This document shows positions 52,557 through 62,020 of a stretch of 64,000 nucleotides of DNA, one piece after another. The notes under the pieces were generated by a model. The model did not search any database and had not been told where the DNA came from. It saw nothing but the letters and a program-made list of their open reading frames with translations. Numbering within the stretch: the first letter of the stretch is position 1; each line of letters begins with the position of its first letter. The translations under genes were made by a program, and so were the position numbers. The stretch lies in contig NZ_CP119145.1 of the NCBI RefSeq assembly GCF_029167625.1, positions 5,146,001-5,210,000 of the forward strand, given 5' to 3'. The stretch comes from Streptomyces sp. AM 4-1-1 (GTDB lineage: Bacteria > Actinomycetota > Actinomycetes > Streptomycetales > Streptomycetaceae).

Positions 52557-55500
52557 TCAGGCCTCGAAGACCTCGGTGACCAGCTGCGCCTGCTCGGCCT
52601 GGTGGCGCTTGGCGGAGCCGACCGCGGGCGACGAGCCGTGCGGACGCGAGATGCGCCGCAGCCGCTCACCGTGCGGGACGTCGGCGCCGACGGCCAGGTC
52701 CAGGTGGTCGATCAGGTTGAGCGCGATGAACGGCCAGGCACCCTGGTTCGCCGGCTCCTCCTGGGCCCACAGGTACTTCGCGGCGTTCGGGTACTTGGCG
52801 ATCTCGGCCTGGATCTCGGCACCCGGCAGCGGGTACAGACGCTCCAGACGGATGATCGCGGTCTCCGTGTCGCCACGCTTCTGCCGCTCGGCGTCCAGGT
52901 CGTAGTAGAGCTTGCCCGCGCAGAAGACGACCTTGCGGACGTCCTCCGCCTTGACCGACTCGTCGCCGATGACCGGACGGAAACCGCCCTGGGTGAACTC
53001 CTCCACCTTCGACGCGGCGGCCTTGAGGCGCAGCATCGACTTCGGGGTGAAGACCACCAGCGGCTTGTGGTGCGGGTTGTGCACCTGCCACCGCAGGAGG
53101 TGGAAGTAGTTCGACGGCAGGGTCGGCATGGCCACCGTCATGTTGTTCTGCGCGCACAGGGTGAGGAAACGCTCCGGGCGGGCGGACGAGTGGTCCGGGC
53201 CCTGGCCCTCGTAACCGTGCGGCAGCAGCAGGGTGACGCCGGACGTCTGGCCCCACTTCTGCTCGGCCGAGGAGATGAACTCGTCCACGACGGTCTGCGC
53301 GCCGTTGACGAAGTCACCGAACTGGGCCTCCCAGATGACCAGGGACTCCGGACGGGCCAGCGAGTAGCCGTACTCGAAGCCCATCGCCGCGTACTCGCTG
53401 AGCAGCGAGTCGTAGACGTTGTAGCGGGCCTGCTCGTCGGAGAGGTAGAGCAGCGGGGTGTAGTCCTCGCCGGTCACCTGGTCGACGAGGACCGCGTGCC
53501 GCTGGCCGAACGTGCCGCGGCGGGTGTCCTGGCCGGCGAGCCGGACCGGGGTGCCCTCCATCAGCAGTGAACCGATGGCCAGGGTCTCGCCCATGCCCCA
53601 GTCGATCGTGCCGTTCTCCACCGAGGCCGCGCGGCGCTGCATCTGCGGCATCAGACGCGGGTGGACCGTGATCTGCTCGGGGATGTTGACCTGGGACTCG
53701 GCGATCCGCTTCACGACCTCCTCGGAGACCGCGGTGGTGACCGCCACCGGGAACTGCGCCTGCGCGTCCGGGACGTGGGTCTGGCCCGGGTGCGAGGTCG
53801 CCTCGCGGACCTCCGCGAAGACCTTCTCCAGCTGCCCCTGGAAGTCCTGGAGCGCCTGCTCGGCCTCCTCCAGCGTGATGTCACCGCGACCGATCAGGGA
53901 CTCGGTGTAGAGCTTGCGCACCGAGCGCTTCTTGTCGATCAGGGTGTACATCTGCGGGTTGGTGAACTCCGGGTTGTCGCCCTCGTTGTGACCGCGGCGG
54001 CGGTAGCAGATGAGGTCGATGACGACGTCCTTGTTGAACGTCTGCCGGTACTCGAAGGCCAGCCGCGCGACCCGGACCACGGCCTCGGGGTCGTCGCCGT
54101 TGACGTGGATGATCGGCGCCTCGATCATGCGCGCCACGTCCGTGGCGTACATCGAGGAGCGGGACGCCTCGGGGGCGGCGGTGAAGCCGACCTGGTTGTT
54201 GATGACGACGTGCACGGTGCCGCCGGTGCGGTAGCCGCGCAGCTGCGACATGTTCAGCGTCTCGGCGACGACGCCCTGGCCCGCGAAGGCCGCGTCGCCG
54301 TGGAGCGCCACGGGCAGGACCGTGAAGTCCGTGCCCGCCTTGTTGATGATGTCCTGCTTGGCGCGGGCGATGCCCTCCAGGACCGGGTCGACCGCCTCCA
54401 GGTGCGAGGGGTTGGCGGCCAGCGAGACCTTGATCTGCTCGCCGTCCAGACCGGTGAAGGTGCCGTCGGCGCCCAGGTGGTACTTCACGTCGCCGGAACC
54501 GTGCATCGACCGCGGGTCGAGATTGCCCTCGAACTCGCGGAAGATCTGCGCGTACGACTTGCCGACGATGTTCGCCAGGACGTTCAGCCGGCCGCGGTGG
54601 GCCATGCCGATGACGACCTCGTCGAGACGGGCCTCGGCGGCCGAGTCGAGCACGGCGTCGAGCAGCGGGATGACGGACTCGCCGCCCTCCAGCGAGAACC
54701 GCTTCTGACCGACGTACTTCGTCTGGAGGAAGGTCTCGAACGCCTCGGCGGCGTTGAGGCGGCGCAGGATGCGCAGCTGCTCCTCACGCTCGGGCGCGGG
54801 ACGCGGGCGCTCCACCCGGTCCTGGAGCCACCTGCGCTCCTTCGGGTCCTGGATGTGCATGAACTCGATGCCGGTGGTGCGGCAGTACGACTCACGCAGC
54901 ACACCGAGGATGTCGCGGAGCTTCATCAGCGTCTTGCCGGCGAACCCGCCGACCGCGAAGTCCCGCTCCAGGTCCCAGAGGGTGAGGCCGTGCTCGGTGA
55001 TGTCCAGGTCGGGGTGCTTGCGCTGGCGGTACTCCAGCGGGTCGGTGTCGGCCATGACGTGGCCGCGGACCCGGTAGGAGTGGATCAGCTCGAAGACCCG
55101 CGCGGCCTTGGTGACGTCGTCGTCGTGCGAGGCGTCGATGTCCTTGAGCCAGCGGACCGGCTCGTAGGGGATGCGCAGCGCCTTGAAGATCTCGTCGTAG
55201 AAGTCGTTCTCGCCGAGGAGGAGCTGGCTGAGGATGCGCAGGAACTCGCCGGACGCGGCGCCCTGGATGACCCGGTGGTCGTACGTCGAGGTCAGGGTCA
55301 TGACCTTCGAGATGCCCAGCTTGTTCAGGGTGTCCTGGGACGTGCCCTGGAACTCCGCCGGGTAGTCCATCGCGCCGACGCCCACGATGAGGCCCTGTCC
55401 GGGCATCAGACGGGGCACCGAGTGGACGGTGCCGATCCCGCCGGGGTTGGTCAGCGAGGCGGTGACGCCGGTGAAGTCGTCCATGCCGAGCTTGCCGTTG

Positions 55501-56411
55501 CGGGCGCGGCGGACGATGTCCTCGTACGCCTGCCAGAACTCGAAGAAGTTGAGCGTCTCGGCCTTCTTGATGGCCGCGACGACGAGCTGGCGGTCGCCGT
55601 TGGGCTTCACCAGGTCGATGGCCAGACCGAGGTTCACGTGCTCCGGCTTGACCAGGGTCGGCTTGCCGTCCTTCAGCGCGAAGGAGTGGTTCATCCCCGG
55701 CATGGCCTTGAGGGCCTGCACCATCGCGTACCCGATGAGGTGCGTGAAGGAGATCTTCCCGCCCCGGGCGCGCTTGAGGTGGTTGTTGATGACGATGCGG
55801 TTGTCGAAGAGCAGCTTCACCGGGACGGCGCGCACGGACGTGGCCGTGGGCAGCTCCAGCGAGGCGTTCATGTTCTTCGCGACGGCGGCCGAGGGGCCGC
55901 GCAGCGTCACGTACTCCGGGCCCGCCGGGGCCTCGGTGGCCGGAGCCTCCTTGGCCGGGGCGGCCTTGGCGGGTTCCGCCGGCTGCGCGGCGGGGGCGGC
56001 AGCCTTGGCGGGCGCGGGCGCGGCCGGAGCGGCGGCGGCCTTCGCCGGAGCCGCCGGGGCGGCGGCGGTGGCCCGCACGGGTGCGGCAGCGGCGGCCGCG
56101 GGCCGGGCCGCGGCGGGCGCCGGTGCCTGGGCGGGCGGTGCGGCAGGGGTGGTGGTCGGTGCGGCTGCGGCCGGGGCCGGGGTCACCGCGGCTCCTGTGA
56201 CCGTGGGCTTGTCCGCCGTGCCGGTCTTACCCGGCTTGTAGTCGGCGAAGAAGTCCCACCAGGCGCGGTCGACCGAATTGGGGTCCTGGAGGTACTGCTG
56301 GTAGATCTCGTCGACTAGCCACTCATTGGGGCCGAAAGCGGCAGCAGGGTTGTTCCCCTGCCCCGTTTGGTCGGTCGAGATGCTCGAGTTACTGGGGGAC
56401 TGAGACGACAC
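52557..56411 (-). CDS. sucA: Multifunctional 2-oxoglutarate dehydrogenase E1/E2 component (OdhA/Kgd type)
   Basis: This 1284-residue protein has the actinobacterial fused architecture. A short N-terminal E1-like helix ([27 protein letters not shown]) comes first, then an Ala/Pro linker at about 75-160, an E2 acyltransferase domain ending [18 protein letters not shown], and the thiamine-dependent E1 domain ([35 protein letters not shown]). There is no lipoyl domain, as in Corynebacterium OdhA. It oxidatively decarboxylates 2-oxoglutarate with separate E3 and lipoyl partners. GarA/OdhI-type FHA proteins usually regulate it. The GTG at 56411 ([13 protein letters not shown]) matches the S. coelicolor form. 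Confidence 0.95.
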   Translation of the reverse strand: MSSQSPSNSSISTDQTGQGNNPAAAFGPNEWLVDEIYQQYLQDPNSVDRAWWDFFADYKPGKTGTADKPTVTGAAVTPAPAAAAPTTTPAAPPAQAPAPAAARPAAAAAAPVRATAAAPAAPAKAAAAPAAPAPAKAAAPAAQPAEPAKAAPAKEAPATEAPAGPEYVTLRGPSAAVAKNMNASLELPTATSVRAVPVKLLFDNRIVINNHLKRARGGKISFTHLIGYAMVQALKAMPGMNHSFALKDGKPTLVKPEHVNLGLAIDLVKPNGDRQLVVAAIKKAETLNFFEFWQAYEDIVRRARNGKLGMDDFTGVTASLTNPGGIGTVHSVPRLMPGQGLIVGVGAMDYPAEFQGTSQDTLNKLGISKVMTLTSTYDHRVIQGAASGEFLRILSQLLLGENDFYDEIFKALRIPYEPVRWLKDIDASHDDDVTKAARVFELIHSYRVRGHVMADTDPLEYRQRKHPDLDITEHGLTLWDLERDFAVGGFAGKTLMKLRDILGVLRESYCRTTGIEFMHIQDPKERRWLQDRVERPRPAPEREEQLRILRRLNAAEAFETFLQTKYVGQKRFSLEGGESVIPLLDAVLDSAAEARLDEVVIGMAHRGRLNVLANIVGKSYAQIFREFEGNLDPRSMHGSGDVKYHLGADGTFTGLDGEQIKVSLAANPSHLEAVDPVLEGIARAKQDIINKAGTDFTVLPVALHGDAAFAGQGVVAETLNMSQLRGYRTGGTVHVVINNQVGFTAAPEASRSSMYATDVARMIEAPIIHVNGDDPEAVVRVARLAFEYRQTFNKDVVIDLICYRRRGHNEGDNPEFTNPQMYTLIDKKRSVRKLYTESLIGRGDITLEEAEQALQDFQGQLEKVFAEVREATSHPGQTHVPDAQAQFPVAVTTAVSEEVVKRIAESQVNIPEQITVHPRLMPQMQRRAASVENGTIDWGMGETLAIGSLLMEGTPVRLAGQDTRRGTFGQRHAVLVDQVTGEDYTPLLYLSDEQARYNVYDSLLSEYAAMGFEYGYSLARPESLVIWEAQFGDFVNGAQTVVDEFISSAEQKWGQTSGVTLLLPHGYEGQGPDHSSARPERFLTLCAQNNMTVAMPTLPSNYFHLLRWQVHNPHHKPLVVFTPKSMLRLKAAASKVEEFTQGGFRPVIGDESVKAEDVRKVVFCAGKLYYDLDAERQKRGDTETAIIRLERLYPLPGAEIQAEIAKYPNAAKYLWAQEEPANQGAWPFIALNLIDHLDLAVGADVPHGERLRRISRPHGSSPAVGSAKRHQAEQAQLVTEVFEA

Positions 56412-56668
56412 GGCGGCAACCGCCCTCTTCCGCTTCACAAGGTGATGGACAGCGGAAATCAAGGCTACGCCTCCCCGACCGTTCCACGCAGGCCGGGCCG
56501 CTCTTCGTCGCGCAAGTCACATCTGAAGAAGGGTTTCGGTGCGGGAAATGGCGGGAAACAAGCGGGGTTCCGCTTTGCTTCGGGTACACGACACCACGGT
56601 TACGGCCCGGTGGACCGTCTCCATGAGGGACGACACGCAGAACGTGCCCTTCCGGTTCGAACCCTATG

Positions 56669-57745
56669 TCAACCGCGAGGCTGCGGAATCCCCGGAAGGG
56701 TGACCTGGATGCGGCAGCCGCGCGAGGATTCGGCCACCCCGATGCGTCCGCCGTGCAGATCGACCGCCCAGCGGGCGATGGCCAGGCCGAGTCCCGTACC
56801 GCCGTCGCTGCCGGGACCGTGCGGGGACTGCTCGTCACCGCGGTTGAAACGCTCGAAGACCCGGTGCCGCTCGGCCTCCGGAATGCCCGGACCCTCGTCC
56901 ACCACCTCCAGGTCCAGCGACTCCGGACGCGGCCCGCGCCGGGCCCTCACCGTCACCCGGCCGTGCGGCGGGCTGTGCTTGACGGCGTTGTCGATCAGGT
57001 TCGCGACCACCTGGTGCAGCCGTTCCGCGTCCGCGTGCGCGGTCAGCTCGGGCGGTGAGACGTCCAGATGCAGATGAACATCCGTACGGGTGTGGTTCCC
57101 CGAACCCGAGGACAGCCGGCGGTGCGCGGCGGCGAGGTTCGCCTCCTTCAGCACCCCCGACAGATAGGGCCACACCTCGAAGCGGCGGGCCTTCAACGGC
57201 ATCACGCCGCTGTCGATACGGGACAGGTCCAGCAGCGTCTCCACCAGCCTGCCCAGCCGTTCCGTCTGCTTCAGCGCCGTCCGCATCGTCTCCGGATCAG
57301 CGGCGGACACCCCGTCCACCACGTTCTCCAGTACGGCTCTCAGCGCCGCGATGGGTGTGCGCAACTCGTGCGAGACGTTCGCGACCAGCTCCTTGCGGTG
57401 CCGGTCCACGGCCTCCAGATCGTCCGCCATGCGGTTGATCGTCTGCGCGAGGTCGCCCAGCTCGTCGCGCCGGTCCGCGCCGCTCACCCGTCTGGTGTAG
57501 TCCCCGTGCGAGATGGAGCGCGCCACGGTCGTCATCTCGTCCAGCGGCGCGGTCAGCCCGTGCGCCACGAACTGGGTGATGAGCAGGGTGGCGATCACCG
57601 AGAAGACGGTGATGAACCGAAGCTCCGTCCGGGTCCGCACGGCCACCATCAGCAATCCGGTGGTGATGAACACCGAGACCACGACGAGCGTGCCCAGCTT
57701 GGCCTTGATGGAGAAGGGCCGCAGTCCCGACCGGGGCGGGGTCAT
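56669..57745 (-). CDS. Membrane sensor histidine kinase
   Basis: This 358-residue kinase has two N-terminal helices (LGTLVVVSVFITTGLLMVAV and FITVFSVIATLLITQFVAHGL) with a very short external loop, a HAMP domain (PLDEMTTVARSISHGDYTRRVSGADRRDELGDLAQTINRM), HisKA with VANVSHELRTPIAAL, and HATPase with the N box VVANLIDNAVKHS and GIPEAERHRVFERF. Lack of an extracytoplasmic domain suggests intramembrane or cytosolic sensing. The start overlaps the response regulator stop by four bases. The corresponding S. coelicolor pair lies next to its sucA gene. Confidence 0.93.
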   Translation of the reverse strand: MTPPRSGLRPFSIKAKLGTLVVVSVFITTGLLMVAVRTRTELRFITVFSVIATLLITQFVAHGLTAPLDEMTTVARSISHGDYTRRVSGADRRDELGDLAQTINRMADDLEAVDRHRKELVANVSHELRTPIAALRAVLENVVDGVSAADPETMRTALKQTERLGRLVETLLDLSRIDSGVMPLKARRFEVWPYLSGVLKEANLAAAHRRLSSGSGNHTRTDVHLHLDVSPPELTAHADAERLHQVVANLIDNAVKHSPPHGRVTVRARRGPRPESLDLEVVDEGPGIPEAERHRVFERFNRGDEQSPHGPGSDGGTGLGLAIARWAVDLHGGRIGVAESSRGCRIQVTLPGIPQPRG

Positions 57746-58479
57746 GGAGCGGGTGTCTCCAGGGCGTACCCGACGCCGTGCACCGTACGGATGCGCTCCG
57801 CGCCGATCTTCCGGCGCAGTGCCTTGATGTGACTGTCGACGGTCCGGGTGCCCGAGGCGTCCGCCCAGTCCCACACCTCCGCCAGCAGCTGCTCACGGGA
57901 CAGCACCGCCCGTGGGGTGTTGGCCAGACAGACCAGCAGATCGAACTCGGTCGGCGTCAGATGCACGTCGTCGGCGCGCACCCGGACCCGGCGCTGCGCG
58001 TGATCGATCTCCAGCTCCCCGAGGCGCAGGATGCCGCTGCGAGGCGTCACGGCGGCCAGTGCGGCCCGCTCCACCCGGCGCAGCAGGACATGGACCCGGG
58101 CGGCCAGCTCCCGCATGGAGAACGGTTTGGTCATGTAGTCGTCGGCACCGACCCCGAGGCCCACCAGCATGTCGGTCTCGTCGTCACGCGCCGTGAGCAT
58201 CAGCACCGGCACCGGCCGCCGGGCCTGCACCCGGCGGCACACCTCCAGACCGTCGAAGCCCGGGAGCATGATGTCGAGGACCATCAGATCGGGCTGCCAC
58301 GCGTCGGCCGCGTCGACGGCCGCGGGGCCGTCGAGCGCGGTCTGCACCAGGAATCCCTCGGCCCGCAGCCGGGCGGAGATGGCGTCGACGATCGTCGTGT
58401 CGTCCTCGACCACCAGCACGCGCCGCTGGGCGCCCGGAGTGGCCGCGACGCCGTTCTGGGTGGTGTGTGTTTGTTCCAT
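57742..58479 (-). CDS. OmpR-family response regulator
   Basis: This 245-residue regulator has a receiver domain (RVLVVEDDTTIVDAISARL, phospho-accepting Asp in LMVLDIMLPGFDGL, KPF of switch Lys) and an OmpR winged helix (TEFDLLVCLANTPRAVLSREQLLAEVWDW, GTRTVDSHIKALRRKIG). It is cotranscribed and coupled with the kinase. The first 20 residues are a non-conserved His/Thr-rich extension, so a start at a later codon is possible. Confidence 0.93.
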   Translation of the reverse strand: MEQTHTTQNGVAATPGAQRRVLVVEDDTTIVDAISARLRAEGFLVQTALDGPAAVDAADAWQPDLMVLDIMLPGFDGLEVCRRVQARRPVPVLMLTARDDETDMLVGLGVGADDYMTKPFSMRELAARVHVLLRRVERAALAAVTPRSGILRLGELEIDHAQRRVRVRADDVHLTPTEFDLLVCLANTPRAVLSREQLLAEVWDWADASGTRTVDSHIKALRRKIGAERIRTVHGVGYALETPAP

Positions 58480-58701
58480 CGCCCCGCCCCTGCCCGTTTT
58501 CGCGGGGGTCACTCCCCCCGGAACGCACGGACTTCTCTGGTGGATTTCCGTGGATGATCAGCTGTGCAGATCAGCAGCGTAGAGGCAGCGGACGGGTCCC
58601 GGCTACGCAGGGTGCGGGGCGATCGGAGCCGGCCGTCCCGCACGGCCCTCTGCGCCGCTCGGCCTCGAACGTCCCGCGCGGGGGCGCGTCCGGCGGTCCG
58701 C

Positions 58702-59391
58702 TCAGAGCGGCCGGAGCGCGAGATGCACGACATCGGGCACACCTCGGGCAACGGCGATCTCTTCCGTACGTACCCCGTCGAATCCGGCGTCCCGCAGCGC
58801 CTGCTCGAAGGCGGTGGACGGCCGCGCGGACCAGACGGCGAGCACGCCGCCCGGCGCGAGCCGACGCAGACAGTCCGCGAGACCGGCGGGGGAGTAGAGG
58901 CTGTTGTTGTCCTCGGTGACGGTCCAGTCCGGGCCGTTGTCGATGTCCAGACACAGTGCGTCGTAACGCTCCGTAGTGGTACGGAGGTGGGCGACCAGAT
59001 CCGCGCGGAGGATCGCGGTCCTGGGATCGGCGAGCGCCGCACCGGAGATCGCGGCCAGCGGCCCGTCCAGATGCCAGTCGACAATGGCCGGTTCCCGCTC
59101 GACGACATGGATACGCCCCCACCGGGGCTCCTCGGCGGCCCGTACGAGCGAGAACCCGACCCCGAGCCCACCGATCAGGACGGCCGGAGCCGGTCTCGTC
59201 GCGGGCAGCGCGTCGAGCGCCGCGTCGATCAGCAGCCGCTCCGAGCGGCCGTCGGAGGTGTCCATCAGGAAACAGCCGTTGGCGATGATCTCGAAGTCGG
59301 CCCCACGCTCCCGGAGGACGACCTCGCCGTACGGTCCCTCGCGCCGGTCGAGTGTGACGGGGGCGTAGGCGTAGGGAGGATGATCGGGCAT
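58702..59391 (-). CDS. Spermidine synthase-like methyltransferase-fold protein
   Basis: This 229-residue protein has a spermidine-synthase-type Rossmann fold (AVLIGGLGVGFSLVRAAEEPRWGRIHVVEREPAIVDWH, CLDIDNGPDWTVTEDNNSLYSPAGLADCLRRLAPGGVLAVWSA). The GxGGG/D motif is degenerate and the polyamine-binding domain is absent, so it may not make spermidine. The ATG at 59391 (MPDHPPYAYAPVTL) is the compact start. Confidence 0.82.
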   Translation of the reverse strand: MPDHPPYAYAPVTLDRREGPYGEVVLRERGADFEIIANGCFLMDTSDGRSERLLIDAALDALPATRPAPAVLIGGLGVGFSLVRAAEEPRWGRIHVVEREPAIVDWHLDGPLAAISGAALADPRTAILRADLVAHLRTTTERYDALCLDIDNGPDWTVTEDNNSLYSPAGLADCLRRLAPGGVLAVWSARPSTAFEQALRDAGFDGVRTEEIAVARGVPDVVHLALRPL

Positions 59392-59593
59392 GGCGGCGTA
59401 CTCCGTTCTCCGGTGGCTGACAGACGCTCTCCCGGCCATCCTGGCCGGGCGGCACGACACCGGACAAACGAGTTCGTCACCACGGCCGCGTCCGGCCGCG
59501 TGGGACCTGTGCCGGCCGGTGCGGATCTGATCACGGACGACGGGGCGTGCTTCGGAACTGATCGTTTCGGGGGTTGAACGGAAGGGTCCCCGC

Positions 59594-60679
59594 ATGGTGG
59601 ACGGACGACGCGAGGGGCCCGACGGCGAGGCCCGTATACGGATACCGGCTCCGGCCGCGGCTGCGGCTTCGGCTTCGGCTTCGGACCGGCCCCAGCCGGA
59701 GGCTCAGCCCCAGGCTCCGGTTTCGGGTCCGGGGCCGGGTCCAGCCGGGAGCGAGTCCCCTTCGCTGCTGTCCGCCGTGCCGTGCCAGCGGCGCGGGGCG
59801 GACACCCGCCGCCCGCCCGCAGCCCCACGGCCGCGCCCGGCCGCCGGCGACGTCCGCCCGGGGGGCGGGGCCGGAAGGCGGGGCCTCTTCGCGGACCGTC
59901 CCCTGGCGTGTCCGGCCCGCTCGGCCCGTACACCGGCCCGTACACCGGCCCGCCCGGCCCGTACCCCGGCGCCCGCCTCGGATCGTGCCTCGGCCCGGAT
60001 CTCGACCCGCTGGGCCCGTTCATCGGCCGGTTTCCGGCGTCAGGCGTTTCCGACGCCCCGGGGTACGCCGTTCACCTTCGGCTACCTCCTGGTGCTCCTG
60101 GGCACCTCCCTCTACGCCGCGTACGGCGACCAGGCCACCGTCTCCGCCCTCCTGCGCGGTTCGAGTACCGATGTCGCCCATCTGGCCGAGCGCCCGGCGC
60201 TGGTCCTGGTCGCCAGCGCTCTGTGGATCGCGGGCGGCCTCACCTCCCCGTACGCCCTGGCCTTCGCCCTCGTCCTCACGGCGCTGGAACGTCGCGTCGG
60301 GGCCTGGCGCGCGGCCGGGGTGTTCCTCTTCGGACATGTCACGGCGACCCTCGGCACCGAACTGCCCATCGGCCTCTCCGTGGCGACCGGGCATCTGCCC
60401 GACTCGTCGCTGCACCGGCTCGACTACGGCATCAGCTTCGGCCTGCTGGCCAGTGTGGGCGCGCTCGCGGCGTTCCTGGCCCCGTTGCCCCGCGTCCTCG
60501 TGCCGGCCGTGATCGGCGTGATGCTGCTCCATGACCTGGTGGCCCTGGCCGATCCGCTGACCGACTGGGGGCATCCGCTGGCCCTGCTGGCGGGGCTGGC
60601 CTGCGGGCCGTTCCTCAGGAGGGGCGTCCGGGCGCGGAGCGCGCGGCTGGACCCTGCCCCCGGGCGTGGTTGCTCATGA
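59594..60679 (+). CDS. Rhomboid-like membrane protein with long basic Pro/Ala N-terminus
   Basis: This 361-residue protein has a roughly 150-residue disordered Pro/Arg/Ala-rich N-terminus, then six hydrophobic helices: FGYLLVLLGTSLYAAYG, LVLVASALWIAGGL, ALAFALVLTALERRVG, AAGVFLFGHVTATLGTELPIGL, ISFGLLASVGALAAFLAPL, VLVPAVIGVMLLHDLVAL. It resembles rhomboid-like proteins of actinobacteria. The expected GxSG catalytic serine motif is absent; LPIGLSVATG and FGHVTATLG take its place, so it may be inactive. The start in the low-complexity region is uncertain. Confidence 0.65.
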   Translation: MVDGRREGPDGEARIRIPAPAAAAASASASDRPQPEAQPQAPVSGPGPGPAGSESPSLLSAVPCQRRGADTRRPPAAPRPRPAAGDVRPGGGAGRRGLFADRPLACPARSARTPARTPARPARTPAPASDRASARISTRWARSSAGFRRQAFPTPRGTPFTFGYLLVLLGTSLYAAYGDQATVSALLRGSSTDVAHLAERPALVLVASALWIAGGLTSPYALAFALVLTALERRVGAWRAAGVFLFGHVTATLGTELPIGLSVATGHLPDSSLHRLDYGISFGLLASVGALAAFLAPLPRVLVPAVIGVMLLHDLVALADPLTDWGHPLALLAGLACGPFLRRGVRARSARLDPAPGRGCS

Positions 60680-60883
60680 CGGCGTGGGCGCGCGGTACCG
60701 GCCCATGAGCAGCGAGCAGGGCCGCCGTGCCGCGGTCCGGCGGTCCGCCCGCACGCCCTGCGGCAGCGCCCTGGGCGCTGGGGGCCCGGCGCGGCCCGGC
60801 CGACTCGCTCGTCCGGCCTGGGCCGTTCCGCCGTTCCGCGTCCCGCCGCCCGGTGGCGGGTTCCCCGGGTTTCCTACTGCTTT

Positions 60884-61543
60884 CTACTGCCGCGTTCCAC
60901 ATCCCGGACAGAACGCGGACCCTTGTGGCACGGCCGCGCCGCACGACCCGCACTGCGGGTTCCGGGCGAGCTGGTGGCCGCATCCCGGGCAGAACGCGCC
61001 ACCATGGGTCTCGGTACGGCACTGGGGACAGACCAACTGCCGCGCCGTCCCGACGTCGTAGCCCTGCCCGGCACTCTGCCCGGCGGCATACGCCTGATCC
61101 GTCACAAAGGCGTTGAGCCCGCGCCGACGAGCCGCCTCCGCCTCGGCGGCGGTGTCGGGGGCGCACTGGAGACAGAGCCCCATGTCGGCGTTCCAGCACC
61201 GTCCACAGACGTACGAGGTGCAGCGGGCGCAGCGGTTGAAGTGGCCCTGCGCGTTGCCGATCGCGCGCTTGAACGCCGTGTCCCTGGCCCCTCCCCAGGT
61301 GGCACCGGCCACCCCGTCGACCGCGGTGCCGATGGTGTTGGCGCTGCCGCCCAGGAGCCCCCAGGCGGCGTTGACCCCCTTGCCCACCCAACTGGCCGCC
61401 TGGCCGGATCTGAACGGTTCGAACGGTGAGCGCCAGGTGTCCGAGCAGCGGGAGCACCGGAACTCGAACTGGAACCCGGCCCCGGTTCCGTGCTGCTGGG
61501 ACAGATCGCTGTGGTTGTTGCTGAAGTAGATCTCGTCGCTCAC
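60884..61543 (-). CDS. Zinc-ribbon domain protein
   Basis: This 219-residue protein is rich in CxxC pairs: CSRCSDTW near the N-terminus, CARCTSYVCGRCWNADMGLCLQC in the middle, and CPQCRTETHGGAFCPGCG plus CGSCGAAVPQGSAFCPGCG at the end. A Gly/Ala-rich helical stretch (WGLLGGSANTIGTAVDGVAGATWGG) lies between. The repeated zinc ribbons suggest protein-protein or nucleic-acid contacts. The start codon is a GTG at 61543 (MSDEIYFSNNHSDL). Confidence 0.82.
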   Translation of the reverse strand: MSDEIYFSNNHSDLSQQHGTGAGFQFEFRCSRCSDTWRSPFEPFRSGQAASWVGKGVNAAWGLLGGSANTIGTAVDGVAGATWGGARDTAFKRAIGNAQGHFNRCARCTSYVCGRCWNADMGLCLQCAPDTAAEAEAARRRGLNAFVTDQAYAAGQSAGQGYDVGTARQLVCPQCRTETHGGAFCPGCGHQLARNPQCGSCGAAVPQGSAFCPGCGTRQ

Positions 61544-61979
61544 GTCTGAACCTCGTTCGTACGATCGGAATTTCGCCTCGTATGATGGCAATGATCAGTC
61601 GCTTTGTGATCCGGAGTGGGTCACGGTTCGGACCCGGTCGGTCGTGATCGCGAACTCGCCGCTCACCGTGGAGAATCCGCCGCCGGCCTGCTCGTACGAC
61701 ATCGGCGGTCTTGTCGTCCCTTGCCGGAACGCGTCGTATCCGACGCGCGGTCCCCAGTCGGTCCCTGCGCGGTGGCGTGGTCCGCCCCCGACATGCTCAG
61801 CGGTCGTCTGGCGCCGCCCGAGGTTCCGGGACGCCTCCCCGTTCATGAGAGCGCGAGTCCCCGTCTCCGGTCCTCGTCCGCCGGTCGTGCCCATGCGGAG
61901 TCACGGACAGCCTGACGCGGGCCCAAGTTGATCGCTCAGAGCGAACACCCTGGGGGGAACATTCGAGGGCTCAGGAGCA
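61544..61979. other. Intergenic region upstream of lon, no confident gene
   Basis: This roughly 436-bp stretch holds the divergent promoters of the zinc-ribbon and lon genes. A minus-strand frame at 61595-61894 ending MSYEQAGGGFSTVSGEFAITT... is the only candidate, but it lacks a ribosome site and homology. Confidence 0.4.
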
Positions 61980-61998
61980 TTGAGTCGGTATAACTCAA
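61980..61998. promoter_or_regulatory. HAIR-type HspR operator at the lon promoter
   Basis: TTGAGT (61980-61985) and ACTCAA (61993-61998) with a 7-bp spacer match the HspR consensus CTTGAGT-N7-ACTCAAG, lacking the outer C/G on both sides. It lies 22 bp before the lon ATG. HspR represses lon in Streptomyces lividans. Confidence 0.85.
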
Positions 61999-62020
61999 CT
62001 TGACTGCCGAAGGGGAGATC

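Noticed and set aside
53661..56318. Very long plus-strand open frame (885 codons) across the sucA gene
   Set aside because: It is the antisense shadow of sucA, rich in Val/Leu/Arg/Gly without domain motifs or ribosome site. Long antisense frames are normal in GC-rich DNA.
61595..61894. 99-residue minus-strand frame before lon
   Set aside because: It lies in the divergent promoter region, has no ribosome site and a low-complexity N-terminal half.
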